NCBI GenBank assembly: GCA_002943765.1
Contig: PQWQ01000021.1
Coordinates: 248,001 to 312,000, forward strand
Reading direction: 5' to 3'
DNA length: 64,000 nucleotides
Origin: Psoroptes ovis
Taxonomy: Eukaryota > Arthropoda > Arachnida > Sarcoptiformes > Psoroptidae
Below are positions 34,213-44,843 of this stretch, piece by piece. The position numbers and the translations under genes were made by a program. Under the pieces are notes generated by a model. The model did not search any database and was not told the origin of the DNA. It worked only from the letters and a program-made list of their open reading frames with translations. The first letter of the stretch is position 1; each line of letters starts with the position of its first letter.

Positions 34213-34572
34213 TGGTTGTCCGTAAAGTCTTTGCAAGCTATTTGAATCGAGTTTTTTATCGAATATTTAGGTTGTCCGAAAAGTTCATTCGGCTTAATCA
34301 CAATAGAAAGTTGCTCATGAAAATTGGCCATAACTTTACGGACAACCTAATAGATGACGCTTTCATAGAACTACCTATGACTAATGGTCATGTTGATGTT
34401 TGATGATGTTTATGTTTTTGATTTTGGCTTAAAAGAAGCATCGAATGTTGATATTTTTTTTTTTTTAGATGACCGTTTATTTGTGTTCAAATTGTGTTGT
34501 TGTTTGGGAGAAATAAATATTTTCTGTGAATCTATTATTCAGCAAATACCGCAAGAACTTTTCGGACAACCA
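34213..34572. mobile_element. Mariner-type end pair enclosing a younger copy
   Basis: The left end GGTTGTCCGTAAAGTCTTTG (34213) and right end AAGAACTTTTCGGACAACC (34572) are inverted with respect to one another, with a complete foldback at 34267-34351 between them and about 200 bp of unrelated AT-rich sequence. It could be one longer element or two unpaired ends. Confidence 0.4.
34267..34351. mobile_element. Mariner-type foldback, type A core (inner copy)
   Basis: Arms TTAGGTTGTCCGAAAAGTTC and AACTTTACGGACAACCTAA with a CACAATAGAAAGTTGC core. Confidence 0.8.
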
Positions 34573-35015
34573 CCATTTAATCCCTACTCCTTAATGATTG
34601 AACAATCAAATTCGAAGAATTATGAAATATTTAAAATTTCCTACAAAAACGACAAAACTATCTGGACGCCAACAGCAGCAGTACCTATCGTGTACCAAGG
34701 GCCTGCAACTGCTGGATCAACATTATTCACCTAATGGGTGGGTACCTTACCGTCTGGTTGCCCTTTCGAAATGGTATTGCTCAATTCTTTCCATTCCAAG
34801 AATTTATTGAGCAATAATGTGAGGTATGTATCCTTGTGATGTAAGTCGATATATGTCATGATGCTTCAACCCCGGTAAGGGTTATCACCTATTATCCTCT
34901 TCATCCAAGAGGGCACAATCCAAACAGGACCACAAACAATCGCATACCAATTACATTCGATTTCATCACATACCATTCAAATGTTTTATTTTTGTTTGAA
35001 TTTGCATCTTATATA

Positions 35016-35095
35016 ATGTTGTCCGAAAAGTTTTGGCGGGTTTTCAATCACAGTTTCCATTGAATGACACGACAAAACTTTTCGGACAACCCAAT
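35016..35095. mobile_element. Mariner-type foldback, type C
   Basis: Arms ATGTTGTCCGAAAAGTTTTG and CAAAACTTTTCGGACAACCC; GTTTCCATTGAATGACACG core. Confidence 0.8.
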
Positions 35096-35319
35096 ATTTC
35101 TGGTATAACAAACAACAACAACAAACAACAAAAAAAAACCATCAATCGAGCAATTCAATTGTTCCTTTCAATTCATTCATTTATTCATTCATTCATTCAA
35201 AACCAATTTTCATGAAATTCATTGATGATTCCTTAACCAAACAAAAACCCGAAACAATTATTTTTAAATCGACACAATTGAAGCGAGAAAATTTTGTGGA
35301 CTCTATGAAATTTTTTTCT

Positions 35320-35470
35320 CAAAAAATTTCCACTCTGAAGCAGTCATCTGTACTGTGCACTAAGCTGCAAATGCCCGTGCGAGACTCGGGCTTGGCAGGA
35401 TGAAAGCAAAAAGCAAAAAACGTAAAAACCCGTCGCTGACCGTGTTCTGAGCAAAAAATTTTTGATTTTT
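35320..35470 (+). repeat. GC-hairpin repeat, copy 5
   Basis: GCCCGTGCGAGACTCGGGC at 35373-35391, upstream TGTACTGTGCAC, downstream AACCCGTCGCTGACCG, the clearest copy of the distal block. It lies 390 bp from copy 6 in inverted orientation. Confidence 0.6.
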
Positions 35471-35699
35471 TTCATTTATCCAAAATTTTGAATAACAAAA
35501 GAATTTGTATTCATTTCACTGTAGTACAAGTACACTGGTTCAAATAAGTAAAATGAATAGAAAGAATACAAAAGAATTCGAGGAAAAAAATGTTGAACAT
35601 TTATCTTTGTTCATTTGGTGTAATTTGTTTTTTCCAAGGAAAAAAATTTTTCTTTCTTTAAATTTTCAATTCAAAAGCTCTTGAATGAACCATAAAAAA

Positions 35700-35900
35700 A
35701 AAATTTGCGCAAGTTTTCCTCTGCCACCTAACCGGCTTTGACCGGATTTTCTTGTTGTTATTTTTTGGCTTTGATCCTGTCAAGCCCGGCTGAGACTCGG
35801 GCATTTTTTCATTGATTTTTACTGTAAAGCAACAGCCTCTGATGAGGCTTTTTTTGAAACACTATGACTGGTAGTTGGGTGTCAATGAATTTTCTCTGAT
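35700..35900 (-). repeat. GC-hairpin repeat, copy 6
   Basis: GCCCGGCTGAGACTCGGGC at 35784-35802 with CAATGAAAAAATGCCCGAG on the minus strand and an extra AGCCTC/GAGGCT stem at 35834-35852. Confidence 0.55.
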
Positions 35901-36926
35901 TTTTATTTTTTGCGGATGGGACTCACTGCCAGTAAACACTTGAAAGAGGAGATGTACGTTTGGGGCTTCTGTGTTCGGTACCTCTCTTTCTTTTGTATAC
36001 CTCTTTGATTCAAAGCCATTGAAATTCCATTATTACGGATTCATTTCGATTCACCGAAATAACGGGAAAAATGATTAATTTTTAATTTTTTTTTTCCCGT
36101 AAAATTACGGGATTTCATTAAATGAAATTCGATAGAATTTCATTCAGAATTGAACATCTCGATGGTGAATCCACAAATATTTTGTGGTTTTTTGATGGCG
36201 TTGCCCATCATCATCATCATCATCACCGATTCAATGATTATGGGCCATTAATAACCCTTTGAATACCCCATTTTTTTTTTCGTGCTCTTTTTTTCGGTAA
36301 TTTCACTCGATTTTGATTCATTTGCAATTTTGGATAAATGAATTCGACGCCCGTTGAATTTGAAATCTTTTTGATTCTTATGGAATTGAAATTTTTAATC
36401 GCGAAAAAATTTCCATTAAAATTTTTTTTCCAGGGGAAATTTCCCTGAAACCTTTGAAAAATCAGATTAACTTTTTCAAATAACCCTTTTGATTTGCATT
36501 TTATCCACTTGAAATCATTAAATTTTTGAAAAAAAAAAATGTCAAAATTGACAAAATTCTTTCAATTATTTCATCCACACTAAATATGGATGGATCATGA
36601 ATAATTTTGTCTACCTTAACCCCCCCCCCCCACCCCCAACCTTTTGAGGTTTTGAATATCCGCGCCGTAGGATTTAGCTGTTAGCTTCAGCCTACCGATT
36701 GGGCTTGTACTCGGGCGACCCACGGGCTGGTCTAGTTACGGGTATGACCCTGTGAAAGGTTGGCATGATTTTCGTTCGTACCAAAAAATTGATTTTGATT
36801 TAATTCATATTGAATCTTTGAAATATTTTGATGAGAATTTTAAAAATTCCATTAAAAATTCTGATTCTTTACAGGAAAATTCCCAATTATTAATTTTCTC
36901 GGAAAATTTCTCAGAAAAATTTCTTT

Positions 36927-39032
36927 TTATTTAAAATATTTAAGAATTTTCTGCAAACATCGCCGTATGGCATCCATTTCTTGATGTTGTTCCATTGTAC
37001 GATAATCATTCATCGTTGATAATTCATCTGTCAATTTCGACAATTTAGACATGTAATGTTTAAATAGTCGAAGACCGCTATCATAATCATAATCATTGTA
37101 GCGATCTCTGGAATCATTGTATTGTTGCATTAATGGTTCAACATATTCATCAATATGTTCGATGGTTTGTATTAGCTTCCGCTGTAAGCTACGACGGTAC
37201 CGATCGATTTTTTTCCGGATTTTGCTGTCTAAGTGCGTGTAAAAAAAACACGTGTCAAATCAGTGAAAAAAAAACGCTTGCCTGAGGCCACACCACTTAC
37301 CTTCATGGCTGCTGCTGCTGTACGAATGTCGATCAAAGGTGTTGCCCTTGCGCGCCACCAAGCGTTCGATTGAATCAATATAATCAAAACACTTGTAAAT
37401 ATGGATGATTATCATGTCTTGTAGCGAAAAATGTTGTGTATTATCTTCATTCATGGTCGTGGTGGTATGGGTATTGTCATCCAAAGTATTTTCATCCAAA
37501 GTTTCAAGGGTTTTACCTTGATCATCATCGACCTTATGACCATCGGTGACTGGCCGGCTGGCCACGGAGGATTTCTCCGATTGCACTTGACTCGAGACGT
37601 CATGCGTTTCATTAGTAGCGACGATCGATCGGTCGCTGGAAACAGGTGATCGCAATTTCACCGTAGGCTGGCTTGCTACCATTGCGTCAGTTGGATGTGA
37701 TGATTGCGGCAGCTTCTCAAGCGGTGGTGGCGCCACTTTCAACCGATTCAATGTGTCCGTTTTCATTTTATACACATATAAAATTGTATTATCATCCATG
37801 ATGGTAGCGTTAACATCATCAGGTATAGTCTTGGTTAATAGTGGAATGCGATTTTCACCATCATTTACGATATCAGGGCTTGATTTACTTGGTCGATGTT
37901 CAGCGCCATCTGGCGTATTGTCTTTCTGGAACTCGGTTGAATCTTTTGAAACCTTTGGATCCTTTGGAACCTCCGGCGTATTCGGATCAATATGAGTTGA
38001 GTTCGATTCTTTCGTGTGGTCAGGTTCAATCGATGTTGCTGTGTCAACTGCCAATTTATGATCGTCGCCTATTTCTACCTGTTTAGTATTCGACAGTGAT
38101 GATCGCTTGATCGAGCTCATCAAAGCATCTTTGATCTTGCGTAAGTTTTGTAAATTGTGGCGATTAAAATTCGATGATTTCGTTTGAATGGAGATTATTT
38201 CCTTCAGTTTTCGATCATCTGGATCACTGTCAAGGGTTATACGATAAAGCCGGTCGACTATTTTAACCTGATAATCTTTGGATTTCAAACGCACTTCAAA
38301 AGATGATCCTTGACTGATGTTCAATGCCAAATGGCCTGTAATTAATTCAATGCGAACCAGTGTTTCGATCAAATTCAAATCAAACAACTTGCGCCCTCTA
38401 TTTTCAAACAGTGCAACTGATTCAAGCGTATAAATCGTAAGCTTCGTATTCGATTCGGTAAGGGTTATACATTTTCGATCATTCAGGACACTCTTGATGC
38501 TGATCAACCGTGGACTATTCGGCGGCTCAGGTTTGGTCGTTGCGTTCAAAAGGTTCAGACCTTTAGCTTCGTCGTCTTCAGCGTCATCGTTGCTGGCCAT
38601 GGTTACCACAAAACATTTCGTACTTTGGATCATCGATTTGTAATCGTTCATTTGTAACTGATTCCTTCGATTTAATTTCAAAGTCACAATGGTCGATGTC
38701 TCATTATTGTGACCATCACTGTGACCAGTGTCCAATGGGCTATCCACAAAATCAATTCGGCCACGAATCAATCCAATTGCTTTGATAATTAAACAATTAT
38801 TCAGTAGATAAATGATCGACCAAGACTCATTTGGATCATGATCATCATCACTGTTAATCATGGGATTAAGATCATTAATTAAATAATTATAATTACAAAA
38901 TACGAATCGTAAACGTAATTGTTCATCGCTTATGATTGATTGCTTAAGATTTTCATCAATCGACAATAATTCATTTGATGATAATGATGATAGCAGCAGC
39001 AGTGATTGTTGTTGTGAATCGGATTGGGACAT
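36927..39032 (-). CDS. Orphan 677-aa protein with C-terminal helical region, two exons
   Basis: I do not recognise the family. Exon 1 runs 39032-37301 (donor AAG|GTAAGT) and exon 2 runs 37228-36927 (acceptor CGCACTTAG); phase continues across a 72-bp intron. No signal peptide or membrane segment is seen. Residues about 20-320 alternate hydrophobic strands and read like a folded domain with inserts; the middle (about 350-540) is Pro/Ser/Thr/Asp-rich and probably disordered; the last 100 residues are rich in Lys, Arg, Glu and Leu and likely helical or coiled coil. The start is MSQSDSQQQ; an in-frame ATG 63 bp upstream would add a Tyr-rich leader. It is head-to-head with the sulfotransferase-like gene across about 740 bp containing one foldback, so promoters may be shared. 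Confidence 0.7.
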
Positions 39033-39767
39033 TTTTGTCAAAGTGTAATATTTGTGCAAATAATATTGTAAATATTGGAATAAATAATTACTCAAAAATC
39101 ATAAAATCAATCAATCGAATTCAACTCGAATCAATCAATCCGATCGAATTGTATTTAAATTTCAATTTTAATTCAATTGAATCAAATTTAATCCAGTTAG
39201 ATTAAAATTAATTTAATTGGATTAAATTTGATTTAGTTTGATTCAATTTTAATCCAATTAAATTAAATTTTAATTTAATTTAACTCAAAATTCGAATTCG
39301 CATACATTGAACAAAATGGCGATAATTGTATTGGATTAGGTTGTCCGAAAAGTTTTTTGCCGATTATATCCGTAGGAAAATTATGAGAAAATCGGCAAGA
39401 ACTTATCGGACAACCTAATACAATCCGCTGTTGTCGTATACATACAATTTTGACATTTGATTTCCTTTCGAAAAACTTGATACGAAACGATTATGAACGC
39501 AATAAATAATGAAATAGATAATCGCCAAAAGGATATCCTTTGCGGCGATCGATTTTGAAGAGTGAAACGAATCAATCGTACAATCAATCACATCAATAGA
39601 AAAACATTGAATCGTGGACAATTCAAATGTAAAATTCAATGTCATACACGAATGCCGTTTATTCGAATTGCATTAATGGCCAATTGAATCAATTAATTAA
39701 ATAATTAATGAACATTTGGACTAATTAATTGAATTTAAATTAATTGAAAACTAATTAATCTGAAAAT
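39033..39767. other. Shared upstream region of two divergent genes
   Basis: Very AT-rich, with TTTAATTTAATTGGATTAAA-like runs next to the minus-strand gene and one mariner foldback in the middle. No clear TATA box could be assigned to either gene. Confidence 0.4.
39336..39419. mobile_element. Mariner-type foldback, type B core
   Basis: Arms TTAGGTTGTCCGAAAAGTTT and GAACTTATCGGACAACCTAA, with GCCGATTATATCCG and AATCGGC inner stems. It sits in the divergent promoter region. Confidence 0.85.
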
Positions 39768-41571
39768 ATGAAAAGCTTGAAGAATTCAATTAAAAAACTT
39801 CGTGCATCATGGATGTTTCGTGATTCATCTGCAACCATCGATGAACATCAATCACTTGATGATACATTAAATGATAATGAACAAAATGATATCGAAGTAA
39901 AATGGCAAAATTATCTACGTATGATTGGTCACAATAATTATATCGATTACAAAGGTTATCAATTTCCATCTGATTCAATCAATAAACGAGTGTTGGAAAA
40001 TCTTGAAGATTTTGAATGTCGTGATGATGACATTTATTTGATTGCATATCCATCCAACGGCCTACATTTACTCGAAGATATTGTACAGATTTTGTTGCAA
40101 AAACATTTTGATAAACTTGAAAATGATGGTCACAATGGTGCAACCGGGCCGGAAGCCCCTAATAGCGAATCAAACCCCGATCCCTTGCAACGGCGGCCAT
40201 CGGCGACCACAGCGTCCAATCAACACCAAATCACCAACGTCCAGCTCGAATCATCGAATCTGTACGGCCACATTCGATGGCTGAACAGTTTGCGGTCCCC
40301 AAGATTGATATCGACATATCTGCCGTATGATCTGCTACCGAAGCAGCTACAAAATCTATCGTCAGCGTCATCATTTAGCACGGCTTCAATTGCTTCGTTA
40401 GCTTCGAGCTTGAAATCAAAAATCAAAATCATTTATATTGGCCGCAATTGTAAAGACCATTTGATCGCATACTATTATTATCATCGTTTGAAGAAAAATT
40501 TCATCAACGGTACCAGCGACACCAATGGACGTATAACCCTTAATGATTTCGTAGACTTATACCTTGCCGGTAAGCTACTTTATGGCGATTATTTTGATCA
40601 TATGATTTCATATTGGCAGCTGTCGCGGCTGAACCGTGATAATGTTCTGTTTATTTGTTATGAAGAGCTGAAAATTGTGAGTAAATTAATTCTAATTATT
40701 AGAGGTTGTCCGAAAAGTTCTGACCGATTAATCGAATAGAGTTGCACATGAAAATCGGCCAGAACTTTTCGGACAACCTAATATATTTGGATTAATTTTA
40801 ATTAATTAATTTGATTTTAAATCAATTTTCCCGCCAAAACACCCACAGATAACGAAAACAATCATAAAATTAATCGTCAAATTTTTACAATTAAATCTCA
40901 ATGACAATGAAATTGATGAAATAATCGCTGAAAAACAATTCAACGGTGTTCAATGCGTACCGAATGGTCACAATGAACCAAATGCAACAGGTGATAATGA
41001 TAAGAATCGCAAAGAATTCGAACGAAAACAAATGAAAAAGGTGCAAAAATTTCATAACATATTCAATGATTGGGACAATTACCTCAACAACGATCAATGT
41101 CGCCGATTAGATGCGATGATCGAACAAAAATTTTCGAAACAAAATCTTTCACTTGTCGATAATTATGAAATGGCCGTTGTGAATATTGAAAAATATGGCC
41201 GTATTTTGGTCGATGATTGCGGTGTTGATCATCGCAAATCAATGACCAGTACTGGTCACAATGATTTGGCCATTACGGATGCTAAAATTGCAAAATTATT
41301 CGACAACGATCTGCGTAAATTTTCGAAAAAATCCGTACTATCGTTACATCGTACGTCCACGAATCGTCGTGGTCGCAATAAGAAATTAATTCTGACCAAA
41401 GACGAAGCGAAATTTTTGCGTCGTAAGGACAAGATTATTATCATTGAAAATGATCGAAGTAATACTTTGGCCACCGACAATGAATCCAAGGTGAATTTCT
41501 GGCGAAAACTGTTCTGTTGTTTGTATTGTTATCATTGGTTGTTTAACCGGAGGCAATATGATAAGATTTAA
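39768..41571 (+). CDS. Cytosolic sulfotransferase-fold protein lacking catalytic residues
   Basis: Exons 39768-40676 (donor GTGAGT) and 40849-41571 (acceptor CCCACAG) give 543 aa; the intron carries a mariner foldback. The SULT fold is clear: DDDIYLIAYPSNG (88-98), LRSPRLISTYLPYDLLP (175-191), IIYIGRNCKDHLIAYYYYHR (221-240), YGDYFDHMISYW (272-283), NVLFICYEELK (292-302), FNDWDNYL in exon 2. Known enzymes use YPKSGTTW to bind the PAPS phosphates, a THLP histidine as catalytic base and an Arg-Ser pair for the 3' phosphate. Here the Lys of YPKSG is Ser, the His of THLP is Tyr184, the Ser after RN.KD is Ala234, and RKG/GDWK is degraded. An Asn/Ser-rich insert (about 118-170) and a long basic tail are also unusual. 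It probably does not transfer sulfate. Confidence 0.8.
40703..40781. mobile_element. Mariner-type foldback in the sulfotransferase-like intron
   Basis: Arms AGGTTGTCCGAAAAGTTCTG and AGAACTTTTCGGACAACCTA with a type A core. It accounts for almost half of the 172-bp intron. Confidence 0.85.
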
Positions 41572-42290
41572 CCCTTTCACCACCTTTGATTTGCCACCTT
41601 TGATTTACGATCCTTTGAATTTGGTTTACACGGCACAGTGATTTGCCATCCTTTGACCTTGAAGAAATTCGGAGTATTACGTAGGTCGAAGGAGTACAAA
41701 GGTTCGAGAAGAGGCTACCGTCTGGAAGAGGTCATTACCTTATGATTACAGCAGATTATCGACCAATGATCGACGACCAGTGATGAATCAATTGAGTGAA
41801 TCATCCTTCATCGATGATTTCAATGATTTCACCAAAATTCAATGATCATTTAATTATCACCAATGAATCATGAGGTTTGATGCGCGCCTTCACCAGTGAA
41901 ATTACAAGCTTCGCCAGCCTCGTACTTAAGCAGGCTCAGCATCGACAAGTTGATGATCGACGAAGCACATCGTCAGCCAAACCTAACAACCTCACGACAA
42001 TCACTGAATCATCATCATGACCATGATTAGCGACTAGTAGCAACATTCAACAATTGATCATTGATCAACGAATGATGATCGATGATGATCATCAATCATA
42101 ATTAATGAAATTAATTAAAAAAAAATAATAATTAAATAAATGAAATCATCATTTGATTCATACATCAATGGCTACACACATATATATATCCGCATTCAAA
42201 TATACATTCAATGAGTGAATATATATATATATATATACGAACCATCCACCAATGCAATGACATTAACACATTTAAAAACTGATAATTACA

Positions 42291-42469
42291 CAGTGTTTCT
42301 CAACCGTTTTCACTTTGAAATTTATCTCATCCCGCGCCTTTTTTACGCCGCACATGCACAGCACGTGCACATCTTTCCATAATCACCTCCGGTATTTTGT
42401 GGCACGTTTTTTCAATAAATTTTTTTTTCAGCAGACCTGATGGAAACACTGCGGTTGAGAACCACACTG
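42291..42469. mobile_element. hAT-type miniature element
   Basis: Ends CAGTGTTTCTCAACCGTTTT and GCGGTTGAGAACCACACTG; the right end has a two-base insertion. Confidence 0.7.
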
Positions 42470-42737
42470 ATCTATCGATCACTACAAGCCCAATCACTGT
42501 GAAATGGAAATGTTTTCAAAGGATTGCATCGTTGTGTTCATTGTATATTTACGACGTTGACGTTCAATCAAACATATATTCAAATGTGTATATTCAAATT
42601 TGTTCATCTCGAAATTTCGATTATCCATTGATTAATGAAATTTTTTTGCTGATCAATCCAGTTTATTAACATTGTCGTTCGTCGTTATTTGTTTGTTTGC
42701 TTCCCAAAAAGTTTCCCAAAGCGACCAAAAATTTCGA

Positions 42738-42775
42738 GCTATAAATTTCAATTTTCACTGCGTCTTTCCGCATTA
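42738..42775 (+). promoter_or_regulatory. TATA box of the 137-aa secreted protein gene
   Basis: CTATAAATTT at 42739 is followed at the usual distance by TTCACTGCG, a fair initiator, about 90 bp before the ATG at 42856. Placement by consensus only. Confidence 0.4.
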
Positions 42776-42855
42776 AACATCAACGATTTCAAAGCGTCCA
42801 TTGGTTGATTGATCAAAATTGATTTAGCCTCAATTCAATTCAGCTTAAATTCAAC

Positions 42856-43269
42856 ATGAAACGATTGAACCAATCCGCAGCGACCGTCATGGCGATCGCA
42901 ATACTTTGCACAGCGATCCACCGCTGTCATTCGGCACCATTCGTTACCCGAACCGAAAACGGTGTCGATGTAAATGTTTGGCCATTTTTCAATATGCATT
43001 TGGCTCGAGAACTACGTGGCCTAGTGCTGAACATCGATGTATTAAGCGGTATGGTCAAAGTAAATTTGGATCGAAAACAAGGTCAAAGACCTATGGTTGA
43101 TGTTAGTGTTTTTGGTATCGGCAGTAATGGCGGTGGTGGCGGTCAAAATGCTAATAAAGTACCGATCGATGATATCGATAGTGAATTGGGTGAAATGAAA
43201 GCGCCGCCATCTGCGTCTGTGAAACCAAAGACAATCGACAATGATGAGAAAAGCAATGAATTGATTTGA
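42856..43269 (+). CDS. Small secreted protein, unknown family
   Basis: Single-exon frame of 137 aa. Residues 1-26 form a signal peptide (basic start, hydrophobic AATVMAIAILCTAI, cleavage near RCHSA-PF). The mature part starts with an NGVDVNVWPFFNMHLARELRG stretch of amphipathic character, followed by a LVLNIDVLSGMVKVNLD segment of alternating hydrophobic residues, a poly-Gly spacer (GGGGGQ) and an acidic, Lys-rich tail. There are no cysteines in the mature chain, so it is not a disulfide-rich venom or defensin-like peptide. A TATA box lies about 115 bp upstream. I do not recognise the family; a salivary or cuticular secretion is only a guess. Confidence 0.65.
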   Translation: MKRLNQSAATVMAIAILCTAIHRCHSAPFVTRTENGVDVNVWPFFNMHLARELRGLVLNIDVLSGMVKVNLDRKQGQRPMVDVSVFGIGSNGGGGGQNANKVPIDDIDSELGEMKAPPSASVKPKTIDNDEKSNELI

Positions 43270-43869
43270 ATTTCCAAAAATAAAAAAAATCAAAGGTTAA
43301 CCCTTTGAGTACTTTGAATGATCTTTGTTCGTAACTAACCCTTTCAGGCCTAAAATGCTTTTGATACATTTTTCTCTTCATTCAGCCCTTTGAATACTCT
43401 TTGAATCTTGAATAAAATTCATTTTTAAATTTTTTAAATCAAAGAAATTTCCCGAAAATTTTGGGTTCTAAAAATTCAAATTTTAGAGAAATTTTCCCAG
43501 AAAAAAAAATTTCGTCACGCCGTCTATGAACAGCTATTTTCGGCTTTTTTTCATTATTTCATTTCATTTCGTTTTTGTTTACATTTATAAAAGTGATTTG
43601 CAAATTTTTTCGTGATTCGATAATTTCATTTTTGCAAATTGAAATTTAAAAGGTGTTAGGCTTTGAAAAATTCGAAGATTTTTGAAAATTTCTCCACTTT
43701 TGATTCACGTCTGAAATCAGCTGATTGTCCACGATTACCAGATCTGGTGTACTCTTTGAAATTGTACAAATTTGACCCTCAATTGGCCCCTAAATCGGCT
43801 CGAACCTTGCGGTAATCAACTAATTTAGCAAACAAAAGCAGCCAAAAGTCAAAACACCTCGAAGCCAAA
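43270..43869. other. Intergenic stretch upstream of NEDD8
   Basis: Short AT-rich spacer with AACCCTTTGA-like tracts and GGAAATTTCC-like palindromes near 43450. It should contain the NEDD8 promoter, but no clear core element was identified. Confidence 0.35.
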
Positions 43870-44464
43870 ATGCTCATCAAAGTCAAGGTAAGACTTTTGG
43901 GGATTTTAAAGCCAAAATGTCTCGTAACTCTTTTGTTTCTTTTCACCACCCTGACAGACCTTGACCGGTAAAGAGGTAAGCATTGTTTAGCTTGCGATTA
44001 GCTTCCAGCGGTCGCCGAGATGCTGCTGAGCAGCATCTTAGCCTGATGAACCATCCTTGAAACGCATCCGTTACAGTAACAATCGTTTGAACTGGATCTA
44101 TCGATCCATGGCTTGAGTGAAACCTTTTGGACTCATTTTTACTCCTTTATCTCTCTCTCCATTTGACCAGATTGAAATCGACATTGAACCAACGGACAAA
44201 GTCGAACGTATCAAAGAAAGGGTCGAAGAAAAAGAAGGCATTCCGCCGGCACAACAGCGTCTGATATTCAGTGGTAAACAAATGTATGTATACGACCCTT
44301 TACGAATATTCTTAAGGTTTCAATGCCCTTCTAATCCTTTCATTGATCCGATTCCCTCACCTAGGAACGATGATCGTACGGCAAGCGATTACAAAGTGAC
44401 CGGTGGTTCAGTGTTGCATCTGGTACTTGCGTTACGCGGTGGCCAAAAGCACCTTTCACCTTAA
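43870..44464 (+). CDS. Nedd8: NEDD8 ubiquitin-like modifier
   Basis: Exons 43870-43887, 43958-43975, 44171-44283 and 44365-44464 give 82 aa. NEDD8 is conjugated to cullins to activate CRL ubiquitin ligases. The protein reads [30 protein letters not shown]... with EEKEGIPPAQQRLIFSGKQM, then DRTASDYKVTGGSVLHLVLA and LRGG, so the conjugating diglycine is intact; Ala72, the NEDD8-specific residue before LRGG, is present. The precursor tail after Gly76 is QKHLSP, to be removed by a NEDD8 hydrolase. The second exon is an 18-nt microexon, and the first has only 18 coding nt. Donors are GTAAG/GTATG and acceptors CAG/TAG. The assignment is secure. Confidence 0.96.
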
Positions 44465-44843
44465 GATTCATTGATCTTATTTATTTAAGAAAAAAAAAAT
44501 GATAATTCTTAAAGTCTATACACGTATAAACATGGCTTTCATCATTTAACAAATTTTCAATTCAAATTCATTCAAAACATTCATTCATTTACATTCATTC
44601 GAGATGATTAAAAATTAATTGTTTATTTTAATTAATTAATTAATTAATCAATTAATTGATTGAGTGAAATTAAAAAAAAAATTCATCGACCCGTTTGGGT
44701 GTATCGACTGATGTCGAAATAGAAATAGTCATGTGACAATCACAAAATCACATGTTTTCACTGTATTTTGAAGTTTTCTTAACAAAATTTTCGGTATCCC
44801 GTAAATAATCAGCGTAAATTTGTGAGGTTCTAAGCAATCAACC
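44465..44843. other. Spacer between NEDD8 and MRPL20
   Basis: Contains the NEDD8 3' end, AATTAATT runs near 44630-44665 and presumably the MRPL20 promoter. No repeat element is seen. Confidence 0.4.

Larger units (their letters stand above)
24918..36926. other. 12-kb gene-poor repeat field
   Basis: Between the beat-type gene and the 677-aa minus-strand gene. Holds a minisatellite, a 26-bp tandem repeat, about twelve mariner foldbacks, two hAT elements, three GC-hairpin copies, (CA)n at 29215 and 33017, (GT)n at 32384 and many (ATT)n/(TCA)n runs. Splice-flanked, GC-richer islands at 28806-28963, 29985-30060 and 34640-34990 may be isolated exons but could not be assembled. No complete gene is supported. 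Confidence 0.45.
41572..42855. other. Intergenic stretch
   Basis: GC-richer sequence at 41875-42005 contains a 46-codon ATG-led frame without known features. Then come (AT)n runs (42179-42236), a hAT element and the promoter of the secreted protein gene. Confidence 0.4.

Noticed and set aside
34384..34734. 116-codon frame crossing a mariner end
   Set aside because: Its middle is the right arm of a foldback element, so the frame is a composite of unrelated sequence.
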